Shown here piece by piece: positions 6,730-16,647 of a stretch of DNA of 46,307 bases. The stretch spans positions 1-46,307 of the forward strand of contig NZ_JAGKSD010000018.1 of assembly GCF_017942225.1 (NCBI RefSeq), written 5' to 3'. The stretch's first letter is position 1, and each line of letters begins with the position of its first letter. The notes under the pieces are model-generated. The model was not told where the DNA came from, did no database searches, and saw nothing but the letters and a program-made list of their open reading frames with translations. Position numbers and translations under genes: made by a program. Source of the DNA: Corynebacterium sp. Marseille-P3884 (GTDB taxonomy: Bacteria; Actinomycetota; Actinomycetes; Mycobacteriales; Mycobacteriaceae).

Positions 6730-8654
6730 CAGATCACCACGCGGTCATCCGGGGCGACCCACATCTGGGAGTCTTCGTCCACATCGGGGAATGCCTCGTA
6801 GAACTCGGCGATATTGCCGGCGATGACATTGCAGCGGAACTCGGCGGGCGAGTGCGGGTCGATGGCCAGGTACTGTTCCGCCATCTCAGGGCGGATCGCG
6901 GTGCGCCAGATGCGGGACCAGGACAAAAATAGGCGCTGCAGGCCGGTGAATTCTTTCCCGTCCAGTTCCTTCGAGGAGCCGTCGGTGTCGAAGGGGAGGG
7001 CGGGGCCGTCGTCAAGCTGCTTGTCTTTGAGGTAGTTCTTGTACGCGACGACGGCGATGCCGAGTCCGCCCAGGTCGCCGATGTTCTCGCCCAGGGTGAA
7101 TTCGCCGTTGACGCCGGCGGTCTCGCGGCCTTCGAGGACGTGCGGGACGAGGCCGTTGTACTGGTCGACCAGCTTGCTCGTCAGCTCTTCGAAGCGGGCG
7201 CGGTCGTCGTCGGTCCACCAGGAGTTGAGGTTGCCGGCGCCGTCGTAACGCGAGCCCTGGTCGTCGAAGCCGTGGCCGATCTCGTGGCCGATGACGGCGC
7301 CGATCGCCCCGAAATTCTCCGCGGGGTCAGCGTCGATGTCGAAGAACGGCGGGCGCAGGATCGCGGCGGGGAACGTGATGTCGTTGACCACCGGGTTGTA
7401 GAACGCGTTGACGGTCTGCGGGGTGGTCACCCACTCGTCGCGGTCGGCGGGCTTGCCGATCTTGGCCACCTGGTAGTCGTGCTCGAATTCGGCGCCCGCG
7501 CGCACGTTGGCGACGAGATCGGCGCCGCTGCGGGAGAAGTCGAGGCCGTCGTAGGAGCGCCATGTGTCGGGATAACCGATTTTCGCGCGGAATTGCGAGA
7601 GCTTCTCCAGCGCGCGCTCGCGGGTGGCGGGCGACATCCACGCGAGCTCGCTGATGCGCTCGCGGTAGGCGGCGACAAGGTAGTCGACGAGCTTCAGCAT
7701 TTCGTCCTTGGCTTCCGGGGAGAAGTGCTTATCGACGAACACCTTGCCCATATCTTCCCCCACCAGCGATTCTGCGAGGGCGATGCCGCGCTTCCACCTG
7801 TCGCGCTGCTGCGTCGCGCCGGACAGCGCGGTGCCGTAGAACTCAAAATTGGCGGCGCCGACCTCCTCCGGCAGCACGCCGGCGCGGGAGATGAGAATGT
7901 GCCATGTCGCCCACAGCTGCCAGTCCGGCAGGGTCTCGGGGCGGAGCATCGCCGCCAGCTCCACGGTGTAGGAGGGCATCATGTCGATGACGCGGCCGTC
8001 GGAAAGCCCGGAGCCGCGCAGCAGCGTCTGGATGATGGCGGGCAGGTCGCTCAGCTGCTTCGGGTTGTATGTCTTCACTGCGTCGCGGCTGGCCACGACA
8101 TCCCAGTGGCTGTGCGCGATCTGCTTCTCTGTCTCCACGATGCGCTGTGCGGCGGTGGCCGCGCTGAGTCCGAACAGGCGCGACGGGTCGAGGAAGCCGA
8201 GCATGCGCTCGACGTGGGCGCGGTACTTCTTCAGTGTCTCGGCGTGCGCCGGGTCGCGGTAGTACGCCTCGTCCGGCAGGCCCAGGCCCGACTGGACCAG
8301 GTACGGGACTGCTTCGTCTCCCTCGGAATCCTTTTCCACCCAGTAGGCCAACGGGCCGGAGATGCCGCGGCGGTCGAGTGCGCCCAGGTTACGGGCGAGT
8401 TCTTCGATGTCGGCGACGCTGAGGAGGGCGAAATCGTCATCAAGCGGGCTCATTCCTGCTGCGTTGATCGCGTCAATGTCCATGAACGCCGCGTACAGGT
8501 CACTCGCGCGGCCTGTACCTTCCTTGACGAGTTCGTGCACATCCTCCTCGGCCCTGTCGCGCAGGCCGTGGAAGGTGCCGTCCACACCGCGGTCATCGGG
8601 GATGACGTGGCTTTCCAGCCAGGGTCCGTTCACAAGTCGGTAAAGGTCCTTCAT
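6726..8654 (-). CDS. pepO: M13-family zinc metallopeptidase (PepO-like)
   Basis: A 642-aa member of the neprilysin/PepO family. The zinc motif HEIGH is at residues 457-461, the third zinc ligand Glu is in ENIGDLGG near residue 523, and NAFYNP lies upstream as in the family substrate-binding NAFY motif. Unlike eukaryotic neprilysins it has no N-terminal membrane anchor or signal peptide, so it should be a cytoplasmic endopeptidase cleaving short peptides. The length is normal for bacterial PepO. The ATG at 8654 is preceded at 8 nt by TACAGT. The gene overlaps the downstream unknown gene by 4 nt. The symbol is by family resemblance. Confidence 0.93.
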   Translation of the reverse strand: MKDLYRLVNGPWLESHVIPDDRGVDGTFHGLRDRAEEDVHELVKEGTGRASDLYAAFMDIDAINAAGMSPLDDDFALLSVADIEELARNLGALDRRGISGPLAYWVEKDSEGDEAVPYLVQSGLGLPDEAYYRDPAHAETLKKYRAHVERMLGFLDPSRLFGLSAATAAQRIVETEKQIAHSHWDVVASRDAVKTYNPKQLSDLPAIIQTLLRGSGLSDGRVIDMMPSYTVELAAMLRPETLPDWQLWATWHILISRAGVLPEEVGAANFEFYGTALSGATQQRDRWKRGIALAESLVGEDMGKVFVDKHFSPEAKDEMLKLVDYLVAAYRERISELAWMSPATRERALEKLSQFRAKIGYPDTWRSYDGLDFSRSGADLVANVRAGAEFEHDYQVAKIGKPADRDEWVTTPQTVNAFYNPVVNDITFPAAILRPPFFDIDADPAENFGAIGAVIGHEIGHGFDDQGSRYDGAGNLNSWWTDDDRARFEELTSKLVDQYNGLVPHVLEGRETAGVNGEFTLGENIGDLGGLGIAVVAYKNYLKDKQLDDGPALPFDTDGSSKELDGKEFTGLQRLFLSWSRIWRTAIRPEMAEQYLAIDPHSPAEFRCNVIAGNIAEFYEAFPDVDEDSQMWVAPDDRVVIW

Positions 8655-8662
8655 AGGACCCC

Positions 8663-8668
8663 ACTGTA
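8663..8668 (-). promoter_or_regulatory. -10 box of the M13 peptidase gene (TACAGT)
   Basis: TACAGT on the minus strand, 8 nt from the ATG at 8654. The -35 region would fall inside the emb terminator hairpin. Confidence 0.5.
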
Positions 8669-8671
8669 GTG

Positions 8672-8707
8672 AAAGGCCGGGAACCGAATACGCGGTTCCC
8701 GGCCTTT
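8672..8707 (-). terminator. Terminator hairpin after emb
   Basis: A perfect 15-bp stem (arms 8672-8686 and 8693-8707) with a 6-nt loop lies just past the emb stop codon. In the minus direction the stem ends in TTT followed by CACTA, so the U-run is short. The stem is almost entirely G and C apart from three A-T pairs at its base. Confidence 0.8.
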
Positions 8708-8722
8708 GTATGTGTTAGCGCC

Positions 8723-11700
8723 CTAGTCCTTCTTCTCGTACGGGTCGCGAATCTTCATGTCGGACTGCTTCCACAAGCCGGAGCGGGTGATCTCCTCGTG
8801 GTTGATCTCAGCCTCAGCGGGTGCCTCGCCCTTCGAGTTGGTGCGCAGCACGTAGCGGTAGGCCGAACCCCAGTCGCGGTGCCAGTCCTGGTCGAGGTAG
8901 CCCGGCATCTCGTAGGCAGAGTTCACGGCCTCGGCGGTAGACATCGCGCCGCCGCCCATGAAGTCCTGGAAACCGCTGAGCTGCTCCTTGCCAGGGGCGT
9001 CCGGAGCCACGCGGAACTGCGGGATCTCCGTAACACCGGCGTAGTGGTTGAACGTGCGGTGGCACGGGAACTGCAGCGCGACCGGCCAGTCGAGCAGACC
9101 CGGGGTCTCCGAATCGAAGACGTCGGTGATGTGCTCGAGCTTCGGGTTGCGCAGCGGGGTCAGCGCCATCCACTCGTATGGGTCGAGGTTCAAGTCCTCG
9201 CCCACCAAGCGCACGACGTTCGCGCCCTCCGGCAAGTCCGAGATGGGGTAGCGGAGGTTGCGCCACTTAACGCGCGGGCCCGGATCCATCATCTCCACCT
9301 CGCCGATGTCGGTGACGGAGCCGCCCTCATTGCGGGTGCCGTACTCGAGCTTGATGGTCTGGCCTTCCTTCTCCTCGCCGTTGATGTCGTGGTGCGCCAG
9401 GCGGCCGGCAACGGAGGTGACCAGCAGCGGCGCTTCCTCGGTGGCTTCCGGCAGCTCGAACCAGGACGTGGTGATCTCGGAGGAGGACTGGGCCTCTTCA
9501 TCAAAGGTGCCCAGCACCGGGATGCGGTTGTAGTCCAGGTTGAACGGAAGGCGCACCGTAGAGCCGTTGATGCCGATCTGGTCCTCGGAACGGTTGCCCT
9601 GGGTGCCGGCGCGGCTGGTGGACTGGACGGTGTCGGAGGTGACGTCGTCGCCCTTGGTGTTCGAGCCGGTGGCGGTGTCGGTGCCCGTGCTGGTTCCGGT
9701 GCTGGCGTTCGAGTCTGAACTGTCGGCATTCGCCGCATTCGCCGAGCCCGTAGCAGTGCCTGCACCCGTGTCGGCGTTTGCGGCCGGGTCGTTGCCGATG
9801 GCGCCGACGCTCGCCGAGCCTTCGTTGTCCGAGTCGATGTAGGCGGGCACACCTTCGGGGTGGAAGCCGCGGACAGTGCCGGATTCGAGCGAGGATCCGA
9901 GTGGGACGCCGTCGACGGGAGTGAGGAAGGAGTCGTTGGTGTTGGTCTCCAGCAGAACATCACTGCTGAGCTGGCAGGTATTGCCCTTCAAGGAGCGGAC
10001 GTTGCCCATGCCGACGGAGTAGGCGGGTGCCTGGTCAATAAAGGACTTGGTGAAGGTCAGGCATGAAAACGCCACGATCAAGATGGAGGCAACGGCAATG
10101 GGTGCGGTCATGGCGGTGCGGAAGCGGGAGCCTTCTGCGGCCTCCGCAGCCTCGAATTCCTCGACTCGGCCGGCTTCTTCGGCTTCGGCACGGCGCTGGT
10201 TGTAGCGCAGGGACTGGACAACACCGACGATCACGGTGATCAAGCACAGCGCCAGCATGACCGAGCTGGCTTCGACGCCCTTGAGCTGGACGGTCTTGTC
10301 CCACCATGGGACGGCGAACGAGGAGACGTACCACCATGCGTTCCAACCGGCCAGCGAGAGCGCCATGAGGAACATGACGGCTGCGAGCGCGAAAGTGCGC
10401 GCGCGGGCGGACTGCGCGGCGATCTGGGCCAGCACGACAGCGCCGAGAGCAGCTGCGGCGCCGGCGAGGCCCGCGTAAATGCCGAAGTGGTGGGTCCACT
10501 TCGTCGGGGTGAACATGAGGAAGAACATGGACAGCGCGAAGATCGCGAGCATGCGCTTCGTCGGGGCCTTTTCCGCGCCCTGCACGCTGCCGAAGCGGGA
10601 CATGCTCCACAGCACCAAGCCCAGGCAGAACAGCAACGTGAACATTGCGTATCGACGAGTCAGCGACCCGTCCACCGCCGCCTCAAAGAGCGTGGAGTAG
10701 CGGACGTACTCGTTGAACCACTCCAGTGCAGGGCCGACCTCCGAACGGACAGATGTGGCCTCCAGCACCGCCGCGAGTGTCTGGTCGTGGAAGACCGGGA
10801 TCATCACTGCGAAGCCCAAGCCGAGGAACGGCAGGACGAATGCTCCCTGAGGAGCGATCGAGGTGCGCTCGCGCACGATGCGCAGCAGATGCGGCAGGCA
10901 CACCAGGAAGACGCCGACGGCGGTCAAGCCAGTCGGTCCGCACGCCAGAGTGAAGGCCGCGAAGACAGTGCCGAACGCGGCGGGCAAAAGGCGTCGCGAA
11001 GCGATGGCGCTTTCAAAGGATGCCCAGGTGACAATCGTGCCGAGAGCGATGACCGGCTCTGGGCGCAGACCGTTGTCGTACGGCATCCAAAACGCCAGGA
11101 ACATGAACGCGGCGGTCCAGTACGCCACGCGCCGGGTGGCAATGGACGCGCCTAGCCGCGGCAGGATCTCGCGGGAGAGCACCCACCAGATGGCGATGCC
11201 GGACAGCAGCGTCGGAATGCGCATCCACGCCGAGGCGGTGCTGACCTTCGCCAGAAGCGACAGCAGGTTGTAGAACGGAGCGCCGAACGGCGATTCAGGA
11301 ACGCCGTACCAGCGGTAGTAATTGGCCATGTAGTCCGAGTCGTTGGCCACGCGCGCCATGGTGAGCAAGAAGCCGTCGTCGGAGGTGTTCGCACCGAAGA
11401 AGTGCCAGAACAGCAGCAGACCGACGACCACGGCGTCGAGAGGCTTGAAGGAACGCCATTCCGGGCGCAGCGGACGCAGACGCTTGCCGTCCAGCAGGTC
11501 GAGGCGCGCCAAGGACCACAGAGCCACGATCGCGGACAAGGTGCCGCCGATCATGGCCAGCCACTTCACTGCGGTGGGCTCAGAGGTGAAGCGGGAATTG
11601 ATGTCGACGTGGGCGGAAAGGCCGGCGTCGATAAGCTCTTGCGCCTGCTCTTCCGAAAGCTCGCTGTAGATGCCTGTGAGCTGGGGACGCATGTCTTCGT

Positions 11701-12280
11701 CGGTCTCTTCCGCGAAGTCCGTGCCCGGCACCTCGACCGTGATGCCGTCGCCTGTGGCAGAAAGGTGCAGCGCCGCGTCCTCGGCCTTGCGTGCTTTGTC
11801 CAGCTCATCGGGTGTGAGCTCGAAGATGACCTCGTTGAGCGAGGAGACCGTCAGCCCGCCGTCCTCCGGGACCGTGATGAACAGGCCGCGGTCCAATGCC
11901 TCCGTCGAATCCTGCGGCAAGGTGGACAAGATATTGGTCTGATTCGGGTTCAGCGCATCCGTCACGCTCAGCGGAATGGTCAGGTCCATCGACTCTGGCG
12001 CCAGCGAAATCAGCGGCGCGTTCACCGAATTGAGCGACCCGTTCTGCGGCCAATCGAAAGACGACTGAACCTGCTTCACCGGCAGAAGCGGCGTGAGAAC
12101 GAAGAACAGGAACGCCAAGATGCCCGACAGCATCGCCGTCCGGCTCAACCAGCGGGGACTCCTTTTTGACGTGGACGCGACGCGGGTGCTGCCCGCGGTG
12201 CGCGCGTCTGCCTGGTTTGTTTCTTCCACCTTGCTCACCTTGTTCACGGCGGCTGATTCTACTTTCTGCTTCTTGCTCAC
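8723..12280 (-). CDS. emb: Arabinofuranosyltransferase Emb (EmbC/EmbB family)
   Basis: An integral-membrane GT-C enzyme of about 1185 aa that adds alpha-1,5-arabinofuranose from decaprenyl-phospho-arabinose to the growing arabinan of the cell wall; the family is the target of ethambutol. The first transmembrane segment follows a ~50-residue hydrophilic N-terminus (LFFVLTPLLPVKQ). The catalytic GT-C aspartates are D301-D302 in NTSDDGFLLTMARVAND, followed by MANYYRWYGVPESPFG, a block conserved in EmbA/B/C. About 13 hydrophobic segments precede an extracellular C-terminal domain. That domain contains an odd Ser/Thr/Gly/Asp/Asn-rich stretch (about residues 827-902). The GTG at 12280 is preferred because it overlaps the aftA stop by 4 nt; the frame stays open upstream but only inside aftA. 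Confidence 0.95.
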   Translation of the reverse strand: MSKKQKVESAAVNKVSKVEETNQADARTAGSTRVASTSKRSPRWLSRTAMLSGILAFLFFVLTPLLPVKQVQSSFDWPQNGSLNSVNAPLISLAPESMDLTIPLSVTDALNPNQTNILSTLPQDSTEALDRGLFITVPEDGGLTVSSLNEVIFELTPDELDKARKAEDAALHLSATGDGITVEVPGTDFAEETDEDMRPQLTGIYSELSEEQAQELIDAGLSAHVDINSRFTSEPTAVKWLAMIGGTLSAIVALWSLARLDLLDGKRLRPLRPEWRSFKPLDAVVVGLLLFWHFFGANTSDDGFLLTMARVANDSDYMANYYRWYGVPESPFGAPFYNLLSLLAKVSTASAWMRIPTLLSGIAIWWVLSREILPRLGASIATRRVAYWTAAFMFLAFWMPYDNGLRPEPVIALGTIVTWASFESAIASRRLLPAAFGTVFAAFTLACGPTGLTAVGVFLVCLPHLLRIVRERTSIAPQGAFVLPFLGLGFAVMIPVFHDQTLAAVLEATSVRSEVGPALEWFNEYVRYSTLFEAAVDGSLTRRYAMFTLLFCLGLVLWSMSRFGSVQGAEKAPTKRMLAIFALSMFFLMFTPTKWTHHFGIYAGLAGAAAALGAVVLAQIAAQSARARTFALAAVMFLMALSLAGWNAWWYVSSFAVPWWDKTVQLKGVEASSVMLALCLITVIVGVVQSLRYNQRRAEAEEAGRVEEFEAAEAAEGSRFRTAMTAPIAVASILIVAFSCLTFTKSFIDQAPAYSVGMGNVRSLKGNTCQLSSDVLLETNTNDSFLTPVDGVPLGSSLESGTVRGFHPEGVPAYIDSDNEGSASVGAIGNDPAANADTGAGTATGSANAANADSSDSNASTGTSTGTDTATGSNTKGDDVTSDTVQSTSRAGTQGNRSEDQIGINGSTVRLPFNLDYNRIPVLGTFDEEAQSSSEITTSWFELPEATEEAPLLVTSVAGRLAHHDINGEEKEGQTIKLEYGTRNEGGSVTDIGEVEMMDPGPRVKWRNLRYPISDLPEGANVVRLVGEDLNLDPYEWMALTPLRNPKLEHITDVFDSETPGLLDWPVALQFPCHRTFNHYAGVTEIPQFRVAPDAPGKEQLSGFQDFMGGGAMSTAEAVNSAYEMPGYLDQDWHRDWGSAYRYVLRTNSKGEAPAEAEINHEEITRSGLWKQSDMKIRDPYEKKD

Positions 12281-14280
12281 TTGTTGCGGACCACCACCAC
12301 GAACGGGCCGAATTGCTCGACCGTCCAGTCGTCGGAATCGAATGCCTTCGGGTTGAAGAACAACGCCTCGTAGTGGACATTCGGCTGACTGGGGAAGATG
12401 TCGTGGGCGATGTGGGTCTTCCACGGTTCGTCCGGGTCGTCCTCGCTGCCGCGCAGCAGGAAGACGTCGGGTGCGCGCCAGCGGTTGTTCGTCTCATCGA
12501 CAGCGGCGGTGAAGGCAGCGGGATCCGACAGCTCGCCAAACGAGCCGCGGGCCCACGACGCGATGTGTTCGTTGCGGGCGTCGAATTCGCCGAGCGGATT
12601 CGCATAGTGGCTGGTGAAGGCGTTGAACCCGTGGTACGGGTGGTAGGCCATGAAGTTGATCTCGTCGGTGAACATCACGGTGTCGGCGGGGGTGTAACCC
12701 TGCTGCTGGATGAAGTCGTGGATCTGGATGTAGTAGCGCCCCACATCGGATTCGCGCAGGTCGGCGCGCTCACCATTGCCGTCGGTGCCGGTGTAGGCCT
12801 CGTCGATGAAGCTCTCGTTCTCGTCCGGAATCTGTTGGACATAGGCCAGCGTTCCGGCGCCGAGCAGAACGACGAAGACAGCCGTGACAATGCGGTTGCC
12901 ACGCTCGCCGAGCCTATCCGGGTAGAGCAAGTCCACGCCGACGAGTCGCAGGTCCGCGATCGCGAAAATGCCGGCCGTGGACAACAGCAGCGCGATGAGC
13001 ACCTCCACGCGGAAGCCGAGCAGGGTCGTGCCGGTCAACGCGACGACCATGGAACCGAAGACCCAGGCGTAGCAGACGCTCACCGCCGTGGCGAGGTAGG
13101 TGATCTCCGGTTCACGGAAGCGCACGATGATGTAGATGAGACCGATCAGGCTCAATGCGCCGATAGCGGTCAACGAGAAGAACGGCAGCGGGATCGTGGT
13201 GCCCTCAGACGGCAGGAAGTGCTGCGCGGTCGACTTCACAGCCTCCGGGCTGCGGATCAGCCCCAGCAGATACGGAGCCCACGCCACCAGGGCGATCGCG
13301 ATGGAACCGAAGCCGATCACGGCCAGCTGCCGCACCGGCACCCACCAGCGCTGCCAGCTGGGGCCGGAGGCGATGGCGGTGGCGGTGAAGGTGGTCATCA
13401 TCAGCGCCAGGATGCCGGTGAAAAGGGTGTAGAAGCAGGCGGAAATGCCCAGATACACCATCAGCCCGATCGTGGAGGCCCACGAGCCGCGCATTGCGCG
13501 GAAGCCCATCACGGCGGCGGCGGGAACGCCCATGGCCACGACGGCGGCGTACGGCTCGTCCGGCACCATCGTCAGGCAGATTGCCGTGGTGGTGATAGCG
13601 ATGCACGTGGCGATCGGCAAAGACCCGAGCAGTTTGCGCCACACCGGCACCAGGGCGGAACCGGCAGCGGCGATGGAGACCAGAGCCCACGGCTGGTACA
13701 CCTCCCAGCCAGGCATGCCGAGCAGGTTCGATAGGCGCCCGCCGAGCCAGAACCACCCGAGCGGGTAGAACGACGGCAGGTCCACGTAGTTCATGTCCTG
13801 GTTCGTGGCGGTCTCCGCCATGCGCGTCAAAAACTGGGTGCGGAAGCCCTGGTCGACCTGGATGCCGTCGAGGTACAGCTTTGTCGCGGAAAGCGGAATG
13901 CCGAGCGCGGATACGACGAGGCCGGAGGGGGCGAGGGTGCACACGATCTCCGTCAGCACCGTGCGCCAGCGGGGTCGCGGGTCCTCGCCGTCACGCAACC
14001 ACAGCCAGATCAGCACACCGACGGCGACGACGACCAAAAGGGAGCACGCCGTCGCAAGCGCGCGGGTGACCATGGAGACGTTGAACGCCGCGAGCGACAC
14101 CGAGTGCAGCACGTACCAGCAGGCCAGCGTGAAAACGGCGCCGCCGAGCAGGGCGCAGACAAAACGCACCAGGGCGGCTGGCGTCGATAAGCCGTCTGGT
14201 GCGTACGCGGAAACGCGCCTGCGCTCCGCAATTGTCGATCCTGACTGCCGTTCGCGCTGCTCGGTGAGGTGCTCTGTCAT
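12277..14280 (-). CDS. aftA: Arabinofuranosyltransferase AftA
   Basis: A 667-aa multispanning GT-C enzyme that primes the galactan with the first arabinofuranose residues, using decaprenyl-phospho-arabinose. About 11 hydrophobic segments start with VRFVCALLGGAVFTLACWYVL. The first periplasmic loop holds the conserved LDGIQVDQGFRTQFLTRMAE and NYVDLPSFYPLGWFWLGGR. The C-terminal ~170 residues form a periplasmic domain. The identification is strengthened by gene order: dprE1, dprE2, aftA, emb is the standard corynebacterial and mycobacterial arrangement. The start lies 38 nt after the dprE2 stop with a modest ribosome-binding site (GGGAG/AGGT), so it is probably part of the operon. Confidence 0.94.
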   Translation of the reverse strand: MTEHLTEQRERQSGSTIAERRRVSAYAPDGLSTPAALVRFVCALLGGAVFTLACWYVLHSVSLAAFNVSMVTRALATACSLLVVVAVGVLIWLWLRDGEDPRPRWRTVLTEIVCTLAPSGLVVSALGIPLSATKLYLDGIQVDQGFRTQFLTRMAETATNQDMNYVDLPSFYPLGWFWLGGRLSNLLGMPGWEVYQPWALVSIAAAGSALVPVWRKLLGSLPIATCIAITTTAICLTMVPDEPYAAVVAMGVPAAAVMGFRAMRGSWASTIGLMVYLGISACFYTLFTGILALMMTTFTATAIASGPSWQRWWVPVRQLAVIGFGSIAIALVAWAPYLLGLIRSPEAVKSTAQHFLPSEGTTIPLPFFSLTAIGALSLIGLIYIIVRFREPEITYLATAVSVCYAWVFGSMVVALTGTTLLGFRVEVLIALLLSTAGIFAIADLRLVGVDLLYPDRLGERGNRIVTAVFVVLLGAGTLAYVQQIPDENESFIDEAYTGTDGNGERADLRESDVGRYYIQIHDFIQQQGYTPADTVMFTDEINFMAYHPYHGFNAFTSHYANPLGEFDARNEHIASWARGSFGELSDPAAFTAAVDETNNRWRAPDVFLLRGSEDDPDEPWKTHIAHDIFPSQPNVHYEALFFNPKAFDSDDWTVEQFGPFVVVVRNK

Positions 14281-14318
14281 ACCTGACAGTCTCCCACAGC
14301 GCGGGGCAGTTCCCGGTA

Positions 14319-15083
14319 TTAGAAGCTCAAGCGGCGCATGATCGGCGCCGGGATGTGCTGCAGCACGAGCGAGATCGGCCCGAAGAGCTTGTGCACGAAC
14401 ACGTTCGGCTTGCCAGCAAGCGCGGCGTTCACAGCAGCTTTCGCCACATCTTGCTTATCGACGGTCAACGGCGCCTCATCCAGCCCCTGCGTCATCTTCG
14501 TGCGGACCTGACCCGGACGGACGACGGTGACCGTCACACCTGAATCGCGCAGCGCTTCGCCGAGCTGGGTGTAAAAGCCGTCCATGCCCGCTTTGGTCGC
14601 GCCGTAGACGAAATTCGAGCGGCGCACCTTCATGCCCGCCACCGAGCTCATCGCGATGATGCGGCCGTGGCCCTGCTCCTTGAGCTTCTGGCCCAGCAGC
14701 ACGCCCACCGAGACCGGAGCGGTGAAGTTCGTCTGCGCGGAGGCGACCGCCGCCTCCTGGTTCTGCCAGAGTTCTTCCTGGTCGCCCAGGGTGCCGAATG
14801 CCACGATGGCCACGTCCACGTCGCCGTGCGCGAAGGCCTCCTCGATGACGGCCGGGTGGGACGCGGTGTCGAAAGCGTCGAAGTCGATCACGCGCACCTC
14901 GCCGGCGCCGTGGCTGGTGACCTCTTCCACGGCGGCGTCGATACGCGGGCTGTTCTTGCGTGCCGCGAGCGTGACTGTCGGGGAGCCGCCGCGCGATGCG
15001 ATCTCGTCGACAATCGCGAGACCGATCTCGCTCGTGCCGCCGAGAAGAAGAATGTTCTGTGCCTGTCCAACTGCGTTGAGCAT
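14319..15083 (-). CDS. dprE2: Decaprenylphosphoryl-2-keto-ribose reductase DprE2
   Basis: A 254-aa SDR-fold reductase that works with DprE1 to epimerise decaprenyl-phospho-ribose to decaprenyl-phospho-arabinose, the sole arabinose donor for the wall. The NAD(P) loop GGTSEIG is at residues 15-21. The catalytic triad region reads AMSSVAGMKVRRSNFVYGATKAG, and VRPGQVRTKMT follows as in SDRs. There is no signal peptide. The C-terminal hydrophobic ending FGPISLVLQHIPAPIM may associate with the membrane. It lies 33 nt downstream of dprE1. One copy of the GTCGATAAG core word encodes its TVDKQ segment. Confidence 0.94.
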   Translation of the reverse strand: MLNAVGQAQNILLLGGTSEIGLAIVDEIASRGGSPTVTLAARKNSPRIDAAVEEVTSHGAGEVRVIDFDAFDTASHPAVIEEAFAHGDVDVAIVAFGTLGDQEELWQNQEAAVASAQTNFTAPVSVGVLLGQKLKEQGHGRIIAMSSVAGMKVRRSNFVYGATKAGMDGFYTQLGEALRDSGVTVTVVRPGQVRTKMTQGLDEAPLTVDKQDVAKAAVNAALAGKPNVFVHKLFGPISLVLQHIPAPIMRRLSF

Positions 15084-15116
15084 TGTGTTTCCTCTTTTTC
15101 TTCAGGTAGGGCGGGG

Positions 15117-16547
15117 CTAGGAGAGTTCCAAGCGGCGGGACATATCGGAGGCGAAGACCCCGGTCGGGTCGATGGCGCGGCGGGTGTGAAGCCAACTGTC
15201 CATCTCCGGGTACATCTTGTGGAAATTCTCGGCGGAGGTGCGGGACTCCTTAGCCAGGTAGAGGCGTCCGCCGAATTCCATGACCTGCTCATCGAGGCGG
15301 TCGAGGAAGGCATGCAGGCCGTCGCGGATCGGGAAGTCCACGCACACATTCCAGCCGCGCATCGGGTAGGACAGCGGCGCACGGTTGCCCTCGCCGAACA
15401 GCTTGAACACGTTCAGCGCGGTGTAGTGGCCCGACGACTGGATGTCGTAGATGATCTGCTTGAACGGCTCGACCGCGTCCGTGGGCACCACGAACTGGTA
15501 CTGCAGGAAGCCTGCCTTGCCGTAGCCGCGGTTCCACTCCGCGATCATGTCGAGCGGCTGGTAGAACTGCGTCAGGTTCAAAATATCGTTCTGGCTGGGC
15601 GAACCCATCATGTAGTACGCCTCGCCGATCGCCGACAGCGTCAGCTTGTTCATGGTCCAGGACGGGAAGATGTCAGGTACCGTCATCAGCTGCGGGGCGG
15701 AGAATTTCAGCGGGTTCTTCGCCAGCTTCGGTGCGTACTCTTCCAGCTGCGCGAGCGTTGCCAGCGAGCCGCGGGAGATCGTGGAGCGGCCGGTCTTCGG
15801 CGGCGCCGAGATCGCGTCGAACCATGCCGAAGAGTAGGTGTAGCCCTCCTCCTGGCCGTGGGAGTGCTCCTCGATCGTCTCGTCGAGAGTCGTGGTGCGC
15901 ACCGTGTCGGAGATGAAGTAGGCGGTCTCCGTGAAGGTCATTTGGATGCGTGCGCGCAAGATGATGCCGGTCAGGCCCATGCCGCCGACCGTCGCCCAGA
16001 ACAGGGAGCCGTCCGGGTCGTCCGTGGAGCCCTCCGGCTCCAGGTGCAGCACGCGGCCGTCGGCGACGAGCAGCTCCATGGACAGGACATGGTTGCCGAA
16101 GGAGCCGGCGGAGTGGTGGTTCTTGCCGTGAATATCCGGGCCGATCGCACCGCCGATGGTGACCTGGCGGGTGCCCGGCAGAACCGGAACCCACAGGCCG
16201 TACGGCAGTGCCGCCTTCATCAGCTGGTCGAGGGTCACGCCCGAGTCGACGTCGACAATGCCCGTGGACGGGTCAATGTCGTGGATCTTGTTCAGCGCCT
16301 GGATGTCGACGACCAAGCCGCCGCCGTTTTGCGCCGGGTCACCGTAGGAGCGGCCCATGCCGCGCGCGATGACGCCGCGGCGACGGTTCACCGGCAGCGT
16401 CGCGTTGTCCTCGGCGACCTGGCGGACTGCTTCCTTGATCACATCCACATCCGGCGTGGACAGGACGTGAGCGGTGGACGGGGCGGTGCGGCCCCAGCCG
16501 TAGAGCGATTTCGTGGTGGTGTGAAGTTCCATCTCTTCCATCCCCAT
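15117..16547 (-). CDS. dprE1: Decaprenylphosphoryl-beta-D-ribose 2-oxidase DprE1
   Basis: A 476-aa FAD-dependent oxidase of the vanillyl-alcohol-oxidase fold. The FAD-binding segments are [16 protein letters not shown] near residue 62 and [20 protein letters not shown] near residue 130. The active-site region GWNVCVDFP places a cysteine at residue 402, corresponding to the residue bound covalently by benzothiazinones in mycobacterial DprE1. It is the first gene of the operon dprE1-dprE2-aftA-emb. Three ATGs occur within the first six codons (16547, 16541, 16532); the third has a purine-rich GGAAGAG in front and may be the real start. A TAGGCT box upstream near 16580 could be the -10. Confidence 0.95.
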   Translation of the reverse strand: MGMEEMELHTTTKSLYGWGRTAPSTAHVLSTPDVDVIKEAVRQVAEDNATLPVNRRRGVIARGMGRSYGDPAQNGGGLVVDIQALNKIHDIDPSTGIVDVDSGVTLDQLMKAALPYGLWVPVLPGTRQVTIGGAIGPDIHGKNHHSAGSFGNHVLSMELLVADGRVLHLEPEGSTDDPDGSLFWATVGGMGLTGIILRARIQMTFTETAYFISDTVRTTTLDETIEEHSHGQEEGYTYSSAWFDAISAPPKTGRSTISRGSLATLAQLEEYAPKLAKNPLKFSAPQLMTVPDIFPSWTMNKLTLSAIGEAYYMMGSPSQNDILNLTQFYQPLDMIAEWNRGYGKAGFLQYQFVVPTDAVEPFKQIIYDIQSSGHYTALNVFKLFGEGNRAPLSYPMRGWNVCVDFPIRDGLHAFLDRLDEQVMEFGGRLYLAKESRTSAENFHKMYPEMDSWLHTRRAIDPTGVFASDMSRRLELS

Positions 16548-16647
16548 AGGTTGTGGTTGCCCATTTGGGCACTGGGGGCCAGCCTACTCCCGGAACTTCG
16601 GGTGCCCGGGGGTCAAAATGCCTCGAGGAGGGGGACAGCGAGAAGAA

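Noticed and set aside
7140..8669. A 509-codon plus-strand open frame opposite the M13 peptidase
   Set aside because: A shadow frame; the peptidase on the minus strand has its full catalytic motif set.
8723..12424. Longer N-terminus of Emb beginning at 12424
   Set aside because: The extra 48 codons lie entirely within aftA; the GTG at 12280 overlapping the aftA stop gives the expected family N-terminus.
12166..13734. A 522-codon plus-strand open frame opposite aftA
   Set aside because: A shadow frame of the membrane protein AftA; highly charged nonsense with no start signal.
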